A stretch of DNA of 64,000 bases, taken from assembly GCF_014218295.1 (NCBI RefSeq), contig NZ_AP023287.1:372001-436000 (forward strand), read 5' to 3'. The first letter of the stretch is position 1; every line of letters begins with the position of its first letter. A program made the translations under genes and the position numbers. The notes under the pieces are model-generated. The model made no database searches and was not told the origin of the DNA. It was given only the letters and a program-made list of their open reading frames with translations. The DNA comes from Mycolicibacterium litorale. Lineage in GTDB: Bacteria; Actinomycetota; Actinomycetes; Mycobacteriales; Mycobacteriaceae. This document shows positions 43,580 through 53,267 of the stretch, piece after piece.

Positions 43580-44850
43580 TGCAGCGCCGCCAGATGGCCA
43601 CTCACACCCTCTGTCCGCCACAGGTGCAGCACGTTGGTGAGCATCTGCAGCGGGGCCCGCAGACTTTCGTCCTCACGGATGCGGGGATCGGCGGGGGAGG
43701 TGATCGCATCGGCGTCCGGAAGGCGCCGATCGATGCGAGCGGGCACGTCGAGCAGCCACGTGATGCCCATCAGGGCCATGTAGAGCATGAGGTGACGGCG
43801 CAGCACCGCCGCGTCGGGTCGCGGTCCGCCAGCCGCCTGCATCTCGTCGCAGAACAGCCCCACCAGCTCGCCGAAGTGGCTGTCCCACAACGTCGTCGGC
43901 GCACCGCACAACGCACCCCACAGCGCCATCGCGACGTTCATCCGGCTGACGCAGCCCCAGTCCATCAGACCGCAGTGCAGAATGCCCGCGGAGTCCCGCC
44001 AGAACCAGGCGTTGTCGACGTTGGCGTTCCAGTGGCACAGCGCGATGTGGTCGTCGGTGTCGCGCAGCGCGCGCCAGATCGCCGCCTCCCGGCGCAGCAC
44101 CTCGGGCGCCTCCTCGTGCAGGGACGCCAGGAACCGCGGGGACCGGACATCGGGCGGGAGCAGCCCGGGGTGCCTCCGGCAGAACTCCTCGAGCCGAGAT
44201 AGCCGGCGCCGCAGGCGGTCCGGGGTGAGTGGCGCCGGCTCGCCGACCGTGGCGGCACGCAGGTCGACCGGGAAGGCCGCGGTCAGTTCTGCCGGCAGCC
44301 TCCCGGACCGGTGTGTACCGGCGAGCCGTGCCACCGCCGTCACGAGCGCACGGTAGTGCTCGTCGGGACGAGGCATCTCGTCGTCGCGGCACTTGTGATA
44401 CTGCCGTTCGATCCCGTTGTGCCCGAATGTTATCCGATCGGTGATGAGGATTCCTGTTCCGCTGTCGGCGTGGTAGTCGGCGAACCGCGGACACGGCACC
44501 GCGATCGGGAAGCCCGGTGTGCGCGCCAGCGCGGCGAACACCACTTCCGGCGCCATCTGGGTCCTGCCGCGGTCGCGGACCGGATCGTCGAAGTCGCGGG
44601 AGAACTTGACGAACAGATCCGTCCGCAGGCCGGGCTGCGGGTAGGAGTACTGCACGTCGAGCAGCAGCTTGCGGCCGGTACTGCCCCCGGTGAGCTCCTC
44701 GCAGCGGGTGATCCGCACCACCCGGTTGTGCTCACCCAGGGCGCCGAACGCGCGGAAAGCGTTGGTGAGAAAAGCTTCTCCGCCGTCGCGCAAGGCCTCG
44801 GCGGTGGCGGGCACGGGCAGGCCGAGACGGTCGCCGACGACCCAGTCCAT
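43576..44850 (-). CDS. Aminoglycoside-phosphotransferase-like kinase
   Basis: A 424-residue APH/choline-kinase-fold protein. The phosphate-transfer loop is HWNANVDNAWF (Brenner motif HxNxxxxN) and the metal-binding motif LMDWGC. The N-terminal lobe has KLLLDVQYSYP with FVKFSRDF containing the ATP-binding Lys. Relatives phosphorylate small hydroxyl compounds or are linked to lipid metabolism. ATG 44850 is chosen; a GTG 13 codons upstream (44889) would overlap the crotonase stop. It probably shares a transcript with the crotonase gene. Confidence 0.8.
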   Translation of the reverse strand: MDWVVGDRLGLPVPATAEALRDGGEAFLTNAFRAFGALGEHNRVVRITRCEELTGGSTGRKLLLDVQYSYPQPGLRTDLFVKFSRDFDDPVRDRGRTQMAPEVVFAALARTPGFPIAVPCPRFADYHADSGTGILITDRITFGHNGIERQYHKCRDDEMPRPDEHYRALVTAVARLAGTHRSGRLPAELTAAFPVDLRAATVGEPAPLTPDRLRRRLSRLEEFCRRHPGLLPPDVRSPRFLASLHEEAPEVLRREAAIWRALRDTDDHIALCHWNANVDNAWFWRDSAGILHCGLMDWGCVSRMNVAMALWGALCGAPTTLWDSHFGELVGLFCDEMQAAGGPRPDAAVLRRHLMLYMALMGITWLLDVPARIDRRLPDADAITSPADPRIREDESLRAPLQMLTNVLHLWRTEGVSGHLAALH

Positions 44851-44852
44851 CC

Positions 44853-45869
44853 TCAGGGCTTGTTCCGCCCCGAGCGGCTGAGCCGCCACTCCGGCGGGAA
44901 GTTCATGTCGTTGTCCTTGACGACGTTGTTGAGACCTTTACCGAAGGTGCCCTCGGTGAGGTCGACGTCGTTCTCCTTGTCGTTGGCGATCAGCGGCAGC
45001 ATCCCCTCGACCATGCCGGTGAGCAGACTGCCGAAGTACTCACCCTTGTGCTGTTTGTACAGCTCGAGGAACGTCTTCTGGACGGCGACGGTGTCGGTGG
45101 GGCGCGACCGCGAACACGCCATCGCGTACTTGAGCGTCTCGTCTTCGAGTTTCTCGCGCGGCACGACGCTGTTGAGGAAACCGCACTCGTACATCTCCTT
45201 GGCGGTGAACGGCCTTCCGGTGAACAGCATCTCGGAGAACTTGCGCAGTCCCATGGTCTCGGCCCACCACCACAGCCGCGGACCCCATCCGACGTAGCGG
45301 AACGCCGGATGGCCGAACAGGGCGTCCTCGGAGGAGACCACCAGGTCGGCGTCGCCGGCCTGGTAGAAGTGCCACCCGTAGCAGTAACCCTTGGCCTCGA
45401 TGATGCTGACCTTGCGGAGTTCCTGCAGGGGGCGGTTCCCGGCACGGGCCTTGGCGTAGAAGTCGGTCACGGTGGACAGGTAGCGGTAGGAGTCGCCGGG
45501 CGGGTAGGTGACGTTCTCGTCGTTGATCGCGAGTTCGTGCAGCAGCGGCATGCCGGGGTTCTCCAGCATGTCGCGCTGTTCGGGGAGGTCGCCGCCGCTG
45601 CCGAAGTCCTCACCCTCACCCCTGATCACCACCACCTTGACGTCGTCGTCGACGTTGCACTTGTGGATCAGATCGGCGTAGTTCTGCCGCATGCCCATCG
45701 TCGTCGAGTTCTGCGCCTCCGGCCGGTCGAACGTGATGTAGGCGATCCGGTTCTTGACGTCCTTCTCGAACTTGATGAAGGGTTCGGCGTCCCGTTTCAT
45801 CTTCTCGAAGTCGTATTCGCGCATGTCGTATTCGCGCATGTCGTATTCGCGCATGTCGTGTTCGGGCAT
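44853..45869 (-). CDS. Enoyl-CoA hydratase/isomerase (crotonase) family protein
   Basis: A 338-residue crotonase-fold protein: KNRIAYITFDRPEAQNS at the start of the core, RGEGEDFGSGGDL as oxyanion-hole loop and EAKGYCYGWHFYQAGDADLVVSSEDALFGHPAFRY as the second one. It is longer than typical hydratases because of an acidic tail and an N-terminal repeat. The N-terminus has three exact MREYD repeats (after a variant MPEHD), encoded by a 15-bp DNA tandem repeat that supplies several in-frame ATG codons. GGAG lies 7 nt before ATG 45869, which supports this first start. Substrate unknown. Confidence 0.82.
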   Translation of the reverse strand: MPEHDMREYDMREYDMREYDFEKMKRDAEPFIKFEKDVKNRIAYITFDRPEAQNSTTMGMRQNYADLIHKCNVDDDVKVVVIRGEGEDFGSGGDLPEQRDMLENPGMPLLHELAINDENVTYPPGDSYRYLSTVTDFYAKARAGNRPLQELRKVSIIEAKGYCYGWHFYQAGDADLVVSSEDALFGHPAFRYVGWGPRLWWWAETMGLRKFSEMLFTGRPFTAKEMYECGFLNSVVPREKLEDETLKYAMACSRSRPTDTVAVQKTFLELYKQHKGEYFGSLLTGMVEGMLPLIANDKENDVDLTEGTFGKGLNNVVKDNDMNFPPEWRLSRSGRNKP

Positions 45870-45870
45870 G
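45811..45870. repeat. 15-bp tandem repeat within the 5' end of the crotonase gene
   Basis: Plus-strand unit TCGTATTCGCGCATG occurs three times exactly (45811-45855) and a fourth time with two substitutions (45856-45870). Each unit encodes MREYD on the minus strand. Because 15 is a multiple of three, copy-number change would lengthen or shorten the protein without a frameshift, so the locus could be variable among strains. Confidence 0.92.
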
Positions 45871-45971
45871 AGTCATCTCCGTCTGTGCCGCAGGGCAATC
45901 CGCCGTCAGTCTCTCAGCGCGGCCGGGAGTTCGGGCCGTTTACACTCACCGCTTAGAAGCGGCGGCCACCG

Positions 45972-48239
45972 TCAGGCGTCCTCGTCCGCCGTGACCTCGA
46001 CCAGCAGCGACATACCGTGGTACGGCGGCATCTCGACGGTGAAGCTGTGCAGGTCGTCGACCGTGGCGAAGACGTTGCCGGTGAACATGTCCGACACCGA
46101 CGCCCCGGCAGGCAGCGCCTCGGAACGCACGGTCCCGGCGACCTCCTCGTTGGCGAAGTTGAGCACGGTCAGCTGGTAGCGGCCCTCCTCGGCCAGTTCG
46201 TGGACCATCACGAGCATGCCGCGGTGCGACACCTCGGGGATGTCGATCTGACGGCTCGTCGCGATGCCGTAGTGGGACCGCACCCGCAGAATGGCCTGCA
46301 GCTGACGCACGAAACTCGTCTCGTCGGCGAGCTGATCGGGGAGGGGCCCGTAGAGGCTGCGCCCGCGCGGCATACCCGCCGACGACTGCGTGGCGTCGGG
46401 GTTGACACCCATCAGATCGTGCGCGGCCCGGTGGAGCCAGCGCGTGTCGCCGCTGCGCAGGAGTTCGGGGATCTGCTCGGCCGGCAGGGTCAGCATGCCG
46501 CACAGATCCCATCCCGACAGCGCGAAGACGCCCGGTTGCAGCGCGTTGAACATCGCCAGCAGCAGGTGCACCCGGCGGATCTCGTCGATCTGGTGCGCGT
46601 CCCGGCCGATCTCGTCGAGGTCGGTGACGCCCAGGGTCGCCGCGATGACCGTGGCGGTGGTGCAGGCGATCCCGTTGGTGGTGAAGACCCGGTTGTACGG
46701 GGCGTTGCGCCCGGTGAGCTTCTCGGTGAGGTCGCGGCGGATGGTGTCGCCGAGCGCCTCGCCGGTGATCTCCTCACCCTTGTAGGTGTAGACGTCGTCC
46801 CGGTGCCCGGTCGACCAGTGCACGAGTTCGTAGGTCAACTCGTCGTGGTTCTGCAGCGCGTGGATCAGCGACGCGGGTTCGACGCCGAGTTCCAGCGTGG
46901 TGCGCAGCGTCAGCCGCAGGAACTCGGTGTCCGCGGTCGCCAGCGCGTGATGGTAGGCGGGCCGGTTGATGAAGTCGTACGACAGGTCGGCACCGGCTTC
47001 GCCGATCTCACGGATGTCGTCGATGGTGAGGTTGAGTTCCTGGAACGTGAACCCGCCCACCTTGCGTACCATGCTGGCGATCAGGTGGTTGGCCGCCTCC
47101 GACAGCGGATGGCCCTCCGACCACGCCGCGCTGTCGTCGGAGGCGGTCTTCTCGGCGCCGAGAAAACCGTTGGCGTCCAATCGAAGTCCACCGGTACCCA
47201 GGTCCGCGAGCGAATGCAGGGCGTCGCCGATCACCAGCCGCATCCCGGCGAACGACGGGTCGAGCCAGTTGATCGAGGGCTGACCGTCCTTGAAGTAATG
47301 CAGGTAGACCCAGCGGCGCTCCACCCCGTCGACGCCGAGGACCGGCCGGGTCACGCTCCAGTTGGTCTCCTTGATGCCTTCGGCGTAGAAGATCACCCGT
47401 TGCAGCCGGCCGATGATGTAGCCCGCCTTGTCCAGCCACTCCTCGGTGGCCGGGTCGATGTTGACCGAGTCGACGCCTGCCGGCACGTCGGGCAGGTGCT
47501 CCCAGTCTCGGGGGTCGACCTCCACCATGTGGTAGATGCCCGGGTAGTCGGCGTACTTCATCTCGGCGAGCCGGAAGTCGGCGCCCTTGCCGGTGTGGCC
47601 GGGCACGATGTCGTCGATGATGGTGCCGCCGTACCAGTTGGCCGTCCCGCACATCTTGCGGAACTCCTCCTCGGTGCCGAAGGCGGGGTCGATCTCGGTG
47701 CTGATGCGGTCGAAGTGCCCGTCGACGCTCGGTGTCGTCTGCCATCCGGCGATTCCACCCGCGCGTTTGACCGGCCCGGTGTGGATGGCCTCGATCCCGA
47801 TGTCGGCGAACGCCTTCCACATGTCGTCGTCGGCGAGCGCCTTGAGGAACGACTCGTTGGGGCGGGTGATCAACGACAGCGGGTAGGCGGTGAACCACAC
47901 CGAAGCCGTCTCCACCGCGCCGCGCGGGCTCGGCGTGGCGTACGGGTTCTGCCACATCGAACCCTGTCCGGAGAACTGCTGGCTGATCTGGTTGGCATCG
48001 GCCAGCATCGACTGCGACAACAACCACGACACGTACGCCGGGTTGTCGGCGCGCGCCGGGCCGTCCTGAGTCAGCGAGCGCCGGGTGAACGGGGCCTTGA
48101 CGCGGGGGCGGAACCGCAGCGAGCGCGGACGCGCCGGATGCAGGTATTCGTCGAAGGTGATCTCGCTGGGTTCGTTTGTCTGATCGTCGGTGTCCGACCC
48201 GACCTGGTCGTCGAAATCCGACTCTCTCGCCTCAGACAT
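45972..48239 (-). CDS. GH13 alpha-glucan enzyme, trehalose-synthase (TreS)-like
   Basis: A 755-residue glycoside hydrolase family 13 protein. Conserved regions: [10 protein letters not shown] (Asp210), GGLRLDANG with nucleophile Asp355, FQELNL with acid/base Glu401, and NHDE with His465-Asp466. The C-terminal beta domain ([15 protein letters not shown]) is present. Length and pattern resemble maltose alpha-D-glucosyltransferase/amylase-type proteins, but the sequence around region II differs from true TreS. No maltokinase gene is next to it. The 166-bp gap upstream (48240-48405) shows no gene and should carry its promoter. Confidence 0.82.
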   Translation of the reverse strand: MSEARESDFDDQVGSDTDDQTNEPSEITFDEYLHPARPRSLRFRPRVKAPFTRRSLTQDGPARADNPAYVSWLLSQSMLADANQISQQFSGQGSMWQNPYATPSPRGAVETASVWFTAYPLSLITRPNESFLKALADDDMWKAFADIGIEAIHTGPVKRAGGIAGWQTTPSVDGHFDRISTEIDPAFGTEEEFRKMCGTANWYGGTIIDDIVPGHTGKGADFRLAEMKYADYPGIYHMVEVDPRDWEHLPDVPAGVDSVNIDPATEEWLDKAGYIIGRLQRVIFYAEGIKETNWSVTRPVLGVDGVERRWVYLHYFKDGQPSINWLDPSFAGMRLVIGDALHSLADLGTGGLRLDANGFLGAEKTASDDSAAWSEGHPLSEAANHLIASMVRKVGGFTFQELNLTIDDIREIGEAGADLSYDFINRPAYHHALATADTEFLRLTLRTTLELGVEPASLIHALQNHDELTYELVHWSTGHRDDVYTYKGEEITGEALGDTIRRDLTEKLTGRNAPYNRVFTTNGIACTTATVIAATLGVTDLDEIGRDAHQIDEIRRVHLLLAMFNALQPGVFALSGWDLCGMLTLPAEQIPELLRSGDTRWLHRAAHDLMGVNPDATQSSAGMPRGRSLYGPLPDQLADETSFVRQLQAILRVRSHYGIATSRQIDIPEVSHRGMLVMVHELAEEGRYQLTVLNFANEEVAGTVRSEALPAGASVSDMFTGNVFATVDDLHSFTVEMPPYHGMSLLVEVTADEDA

Positions 48240-48405
48240 GCATCCCCTTCAGGAACTGATCACGTGGTCCGACCTTCGGGGGGTAGTTCCACGCTGCCGC
48301 CATGTCGAAACGGCGCGCCGTTGCGCACGTGCCGAACGCCTGTCGCCACCAACCCTACGGATCGGCGGCGGCAGGCGTTCTTCGACGAGGATTGTCAGAC
48401 GTGGT

Positions 48406-49785
48406 TCACAGGTGGGAGTCAGCGACGGAGAGGGCCTCATCGAGGATCGCGAGTCCCTCACGGGCTTCGTCCGCGGTGACCGTGCAGGGCGGCACGGCGT
48501 GGATGCGGTTGAAGTTCGCGAACGGCAGCAACCCGTTCTCCTTGCACGCTCCCACCACGGCGTTCATCGCCGCACTGCTCGCCCCGTACGGCGCCAGCGG
48601 TTCGCGGGTCTCCCGGTTGGCGACCAGTTCGATCGCCCAGAAGACACCCGTGCCACGGACCTCACCGACGCTGGGATGGCGGGCGGCGAGTTCGGCCAGC
48701 CCTGGTCCGAGGATTTCGGCCCCGATCCGGGCGGCGTTGCCGACGATGTCCTCGTCCTCCATGGCCGTGATGGTCGCCACAGCGGCCGCGGTCGCGAGGG
48801 GATGACCCGAGTAGGTCAGCCCGCCCGGGTAGGGACGGTGGGCGAATGTCTCGGCGATCGCCGGTCCGATCGCGACACCACCGAGCGGCACGTAACCGGA
48901 GTTGACGCCCTTGGCGAAGGTCAGCAGGTCTGGGACGACGTCGAAATGCTGGATGGAGAACCATTTCCCGCTACGCCCGAAGCCGGCCATGACCTCGTCG
49001 GCGATCATGACGATGCCGTAGCGGTCGCAGATGTCGCGGACGCCGGCCATGTATCCCGGCGGCGGCACCATGATGCCCGCGGTGCCGGGGATCGACTCCA
49101 GCAGGATCGCGGCGATCGTCGACGGACCTTCCATCCGCACGATGTCCTCGAGGTGGGCCAGCGCGCGCGCCGACTCCTCCGCCTCGGTGGTGGCGTGGAA
49201 CTGCGAGCGGTACAGGAACGGGCCGAAGAAGTGCACGACGCCGGCGTTGCCGTGGTCGTTGGGCCACCGGCGGGGGTCGCCGGTCAGGTTGATCGCGGTC
49301 TCGGTGCCGCCGTGGTAGGAGCGGTACCGGCTGAGCACCTTGTACTTACCGGTGTGCAGCCGGGCCATCCGCACCGCGTGCTCGACCGCGTCGGCGCCGC
49401 CGTTGGTGAAGAACACCTTGTTCAGCTCACCCGGTGTGCGCTCGGCGATGAGGCGGGCCGCCTCGGAGCGGGCGTCGTTGGCGTGCTGCGGCGCGACGGT
49501 GCACAGCTTGGCGGCCTGGGCCTGGATGGCGGCGACGACCTTGGGGTGCTGGTGGCCGATGTTGGTGTTGACCAGCTGGCACGAGAAGTCCAGCAGGCGC
49601 CGGCCCTCTCCGTCCCAGATGTAGCTGCCCGCTGAGGCGGTGATCGTCATCGGCGTGATCTCGGCCTGCGCCGACCACGAGTGGAAGACGTGTTTGCGGT
49701 CGAGTTCGTAGGCGCGGGCGGCCTCCGCGCGGGCCTCGTCGATCGACAGGCCGTTGGGCAGGACTGCTTCGTTGGTGAGTGTCAT
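48406..49785 (-). CDS. Class III (omega) aminotransferase, PLP-dependent
   Basis: A 459-residue transaminase of the 4-aminobutyrate/beta-alanine type. The PLP Lys292 lies in LTFAKGVNSGYVPLGG, the cofactor Asp263 in IADEVMAGFGRSG, and the phosphate-binding loop is TNGGADAVEHAVRMAR. It removes an amino group from an omega-amino acid and gives a semialdehyde, which the neighbouring semialdehyde dehydrogenase could oxidise. AGAGGAGAG lies just before the ATG. A long inverted repeat is present in its upstream gap. Confidence 0.9.
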   Translation of the reverse strand: MTLTNEAVLPNGLSIDEARAEAARAYELDRKHVFHSWSAQAEITPMTITASAGSYIWDGEGRRLLDFSCQLVNTNIGHQHPKVVAAIQAQAAKLCTVAPQHANDARSEAARLIAERTPGELNKVFFTNGGADAVEHAVRMARLHTGKYKVLSRYRSYHGGTETAINLTGDPRRWPNDHGNAGVVHFFGPFLYRSQFHATTEAEESARALAHLEDIVRMEGPSTIAAILLESIPGTAGIMVPPPGYMAGVRDICDRYGIVMIADEVMAGFGRSGKWFSIQHFDVVPDLLTFAKGVNSGYVPLGGVAIGPAIAETFAHRPYPGGLTYSGHPLATAAAVATITAMEDEDIVGNAARIGAEILGPGLAELAARHPSVGEVRGTGVFWAIELVANRETREPLAPYGASSAAMNAVVGACKENGLLPFANFNRIHAVPPCTVTADEAREGLAILDEALSVADSHL

Positions 49786-49802
49786 GGGTGTCTCTCCTCT
49801 TG

Positions 49803-49866
49803 CGCCGAGTGCACGGTTGTCGACGCCACTACTCGGGCGATGCGTGCAACAACCGTACTCTCGGCG
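49803..49866. promoter_or_regulatory. Long imperfect inverted repeat between mmsA and the aminotransferase gene
   Basis: Two 18-bp arms, CGCCGAGTGCACGGTTGT at 49803-49820 and its near reverse complement at 49849-49866, match at 16 of 18 positions with a 28-bp spacer. It fills most of the 89-bp gap upstream of the aminotransferase start. It may be a two-site operator for the PucR regulator or an RNA hairpin that sets the ratio of the two products. No T-run follows. Confidence 0.55.
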
Positions 49867-49874
49867 ACTGGTGG

Positions 49875-51365
49875 CTACTGGTTCTGCGGGAACCCGAGGT
49901 TGATGCCGCCGTGGCTCGGGTCGAGCCAGCGCTGCGTGATGGCCTTGCCGCGGGTGAAGAAGTGCACGCCCTCGGTGCCGTGCGCGTGGCTGTCGCCGAA
50001 CAGCGAGTTCTTCCAGCCGCCGAAGCTGTAGTACGCCATCGGTACCGGGATGGGCACGTTGATGCCCACCATGCCGACCTCGACCTCGTTCTGGAACCGC
50101 CGGGCGGCGCCGCCGTCGTTGGTGAAGATCGCGGTGCCGTTGCCGTACGGGTTGGCGTTGATCAGTTCGAGCGCCTGGTCGTAGGTGTCGACGCGCACGA
50201 CCGACAGCACGGGTCCGAAGATCTCGTCGGTGTAGACGCTCATCTCGGGGGTGACGTTGTCGATCAGGGTCGGGCCCAACCAGAACCCGTCCGCTCCGCC
50301 GTCGGCGGTGACGTTGCGGCCGTCGACGACGATCTTGGCGCCGTCGGCCTCGCCGGCGTCGATGTAGGAGGCCACCTTGTCGCGGTGGGCCTTGGTGACC
50401 AGCGGACCCATGTCGGAGTCCTTGGTGCCGTCACCGGTCTTGAGCGCCGCGGCGCGTTCGGCGATCTTGGCGACGAGGTCGTCGGCGATCGGGCCGACCG
50501 CGACGGCCGCGCTGATCGCCATGCAGCGTTCGCCGGCGGAGCCGAACCCGGCGTTGACCATGGCGTCGGCGGCCAGGTCGAGGTCGGCGTCGGGCAGGAT
50601 GACCGCGTGGTTCTTGGCGCCGCCGAGGGCCTGGACCCGCTTACCGGCGGCGGTGCCGGTGGCGTAGACGTACTGGGCGATCGGGGTGGACCCGACGAAT
50701 GACACCGACTTGACCTTCGGGTTGGTCAGCAGTTCGTCGACGGCGGTCTTGTCGCCCTGGAGGACGTTGAACACCCCGGGCGGCAGGCCTGCCTCGGCCC
50801 ACAGGCGGGCCAGCCACAGCGACGCCGACGGATCCTTCTCCGACGGCTTGATCACGACGGTGTTGCCGGTGGCGATCGCGATGGGGAAGAACCACATCGG
50901 CACCATGGCGGGGAAGTTGAAGGGGCTGATGATGCCGACGACGCCGAGCGGCTGGCGGATCGAGTAGACGTCGACGTTGGTCGAGGCGTTCTCGGTGAAG
51001 CCGCCCTTGAGCAGATGCGGGATACCGCAGGCGAATTCGACGACCTCCTGGCCGCGGCTGACCTCGCCGAGGGCGTCGGAGAGCACCTTGCCGTGCTCGC
51101 TGGTGATGATCGCGGCGAGTTCGTGCTTGCGCGCGTTGAGCAGTTCGCGGAAGTTGAACAGGATCGAGGTCCGCTTGGCCAGCGAGGTGTCCCGCCACGC
51201 CGGGAAGGCCGCTGCGGCGGCTTCGATGACCGTGCGGGCGTCCTCGACGCTCGCCAGGGCCACCTGACCGGTGACCTCGCCGGTCGCCGGATTGGTCACG
51301 GGAGCGGTGGCCGAGGAGCCGCCCGCGAAGATGTCGTTGTTGCACCAGTGCTGTACGTTCGCCAT
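49875..51365 (-). CDS. mmsA: CoA-acylating methylmalonate-semialdehyde dehydrogenase
   Basis: A 496-residue aldehyde dehydrogenase of the MMSDH group, which converts methylmalonate semialdehyde or malonate semialdehyde with CoA and NAD+ to propionyl- or acetyl-CoA. The catalytic Cys281 is in GERCMA and the segment QALGGAKNHAVILPDAD replaces the ELGGK glutamate of other aldehyde dehydrogenases, which is the signature of this CoA-dependent group. It is upstream of an omega-aminotransferase and divergent from a PucR regulator; together they fit valine, beta-alanine or pyrimidine breakdown. Confidence 0.93.
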   Translation of the reverse strand: MANVQHWCNNDIFAGGSSATAPVTNPATGEVTGQVALASVEDARTVIEAAAAAFPAWRDTSLAKRTSILFNFRELLNARKHELAAIITSEHGKVLSDALGEVSRGQEVVEFACGIPHLLKGGFTENASTNVDVYSIRQPLGVVGIISPFNFPAMVPMWFFPIAIATGNTVVIKPSEKDPSASLWLARLWAEAGLPPGVFNVLQGDKTAVDELLTNPKVKSVSFVGSTPIAQYVYATGTAAGKRVQALGGAKNHAVILPDADLDLAADAMVNAGFGSAGERCMAISAAVAVGPIADDLVAKIAERAAALKTGDGTKDSDMGPLVTKAHRDKVASYIDAGEADGAKIVVDGRNVTADGGADGFWLGPTLIDNVTPEMSVYTDEIFGPVLSVVRVDTYDQALELINANPYGNGTAIFTNDGGAARRFQNEVEVGMVGINVPIPVPMAYYSFGGWKNSLFGDSHAHGTEGVHFFTRGKAITQRWLDPSHGGINLGFPQNQ

Positions 51366-51434
51366 GCCCCGAAGTCTGCGCTGCCCCGGCGCGTTCCGTA
51401 GGCCGCACTATGTCACCGATTTCCGGCTCGGCGC

Positions 51435-51440
51435 TACATT
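51435..51440 (+). promoter_or_regulatory. -10 box TACATT for leaderless pucR-type transcript
   Basis: TACATT ends 6 nt before ATG 51447, and no purine-rich ribosome binding site precedes the ATG. This spacing places the transcription start at the first base of the start codon. Confidence 0.5.
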
Positions 51441-51446
51441 GTGTAA

Positions 51447-53063
51447 ATGGCCATGACCGTTGCGGACGTCATCGGGCTTCCGGTCGTCGCCGCCGGTGCC
51501 CCGCAGGTGCTGAGCGCATGCCGCTGGCAGGACCCGATCCGCTGGGTGCACGTCGGCGACGTCGCGGATCTGTCCGCGCTGCTGCAGGGCGGTGAGCTGG
51601 TGCTGACCACCGGGGCCGGGTTGCGCAGCGACCCGCAGCGCTATCTGCAGGGACTGGCCGACGCGGGCGCCGTCGGCGCCGTCGTGGAACTCGGAACCGC
51701 GATGGCGGAAGTGCCCGCGGCGGTCGCCGAACAGGCCAGCCGGCTGGGGCTCGCCCTGGTCGCACTGCACCGACAGATCAAATTCGTCGACGTCACCGAG
51801 GCGGTGCACCGGCGCATCGTCGCCGCGCAGTACGACGAGGTGGCGTTCGACCGGCGCGTGCACGAGACGTTCACCGAACTGAGCATGAAACGCGCGTCGG
51901 CGGCCGGGATCGTCGACGCCGCGGCCCGCATCCTCGACGAGCCGGTCGTTCTCGAGGACCTCGCCCACCAGGCGCTCGCCGTCGCACCCGGAGGAGACGC
52001 GGCCGCCACCCTGCTGCAGGACTGGGAGCGGCGCTCGCGGCTGACCTCGGCCGACGGGGAATGGGCGGTCACCTCGGTCGGTCCGCGCGGCGAGGAATGG
52101 GGGCGCCTGATCGTCCCCGCGGCACCGGCCGACCGGGCGCGGGCGACGATGGTCCTCGAACGCGCGGCCGCCGCGCTGGCGCTGCACCGGATGATCGAGC
52201 GCAACCGCAGCGGGCTGCACCAGCAGGCCCAGAGCGGGCTGATCGACGACGTGCTGCAGGGCCGCATCGCCGACGAGCGGGAGGCCGCGGCGCGCGCGCA
52301 CGCCCTCGGGTTGCGCAAGGCCACCCGCTACCTGCCGGTGGTCGTGCGCGTCGACCGCGGCACCACCGTGGTGGATCCCGTTGTCGCGCAACAACGAAAC
52401 GTTGCCCTGCTGGACGCGGTCGCGCACACCGTCAACGCGTCGGGCCACACCGCGCTGTGCTCGATCCGCCGCGACGGGGAGATCGGCGCGCTGCTGGCGC
52501 TCAACCCGGCCCGCGGCGGCTGGGACCGGGCTCTCGGTGCACTGGGGGAACGCATCCACGCCGACCTGCGCCGGCTCGACGGCAACACCCGCTCGGTGTG
52601 CGCGGTCGGGGACCCGGCCGCCGAGATCGTCGAGGCGATCCACGGGTTGAGCGAGGCCGCCCACGTCGGCGAGGTGGCCATCGCGATGCACGGCAACACC
52701 CAGCCGGTCTACCGTGCCTCCGACGTGCGGCTGCGGGGTCTGATCGCGTTGCTGCGCGACGATCCGCGGGTGCAGCAGTTCGCCGAGACCGAACTGCGGG
52801 CGCTGCTGGTCGACGACGACAACCGCGCGCTGTCCAATCTGGAGGTCCTGCGTCAGTACCTGCAGGTGGCCGGTAACAAGGCCGCCCTTGCGCAGCGGCT
52901 GCACATCAGCCGTCCCGCGCTCTACAAGAGGTTGGCCGCGATCGGCCGGACACTCGGGGTCGACCTCGACGACGCGGAGTCCATGACGTCATTGCACGTG
53001 GCGATGCTGATCCTCGACGCGCAGCGGCGTGCCGCCTCCGAGGTGCTCACCCGCGGCGGCTGA
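51447..53063 (+). CDS. PucR family transcriptional regulator
   Basis: A 538-residue regulator with the PucR N-terminal domain (MTVADVIGLPVV ... RWVHVGDVADLSALLQGGELVLTTG), a central helical/GGDEF-like region and the C-terminal PucR helix-turn-helix (LRQYLQVAGNKAALAQRLHISRPALYKRLAAIGRTLGVDLDD). Family members sense amino- or purine-derived metabolites. It is divergent from mmsA (81-bp gap) and is the likely activator of the mmsA-aminotransferase operon. The start is set by a leaderless promoter. Confidence 0.9.
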   Translation: MAMTVADVIGLPVVAAGAPQVLSACRWQDPIRWVHVGDVADLSALLQGGELVLTTGAGLRSDPQRYLQGLADAGAVGAVVELGTAMAEVPAAVAEQASRLGLALVALHRQIKFVDVTEAVHRRIVAAQYDEVAFDRRVHETFTELSMKRASAAGIVDAAARILDEPVVLEDLAHQALAVAPGGDAAATLLQDWERRSRLTSADGEWAVTSVGPRGEEWGRLIVPAAPADRARATMVLERAAAALALHRMIERNRSGLHQQAQSGLIDDVLQGRIADEREAAARAHALGLRKATRYLPVVVRVDRGTTVVDPVVAQQRNVALLDAVAHTVNASGHTALCSIRRDGEIGALLALNPARGGWDRALGALGERIHADLRRLDGNTRSVCAVGDPAAEIVEAIHGLSEAAHVGEVAIAMHGNTQPVYRASDVRLRGLIALLRDDPRVQQFAETELRALLVDDDNRALSNLEVLRQYLQVAGNKAALAQRLHISRPALYKRLAAIGRTLGVDLDDAESMTSLHVAMLILDAQRRAASEVLTRGG

Positions 53064-53123
53064 CCGCCGGCGAGGTTGGTCACGGACCTGGTTTCACTTT
53101 CGTCTTGTCTGGGCAGCCTGCAT

Positions 53124-53140
53124 CCACGGATTATCCGTGG
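53124..53140. promoter_or_regulatory. Perfect 17-bp palindrome upstream of the hybrid kinase gene
   Basis: CCACGGAT-T-ATCCGTGG lies in the 204-bp gap between the PucR gene and the hybrid kinase gene, about 130 bp before the latter's start. It could be an operator of the kinase promoter or a weak terminator for the PucR gene, but no T-run follows. The remainder of 53064-53267 shows no gene. Confidence 0.5.
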
Positions 53141-53267
53141 GACATGCGACGCCGCGACCGTGGCGTTCGGCCATAGGGTGACGCTCACGTCCGGCGCCCG
53201 TCAGGGCGGCCCGGCCGGGGGCGTCGGACGCCTCGTGCGTCGACAAGCGCGGTGAGAGGGATGTCGG

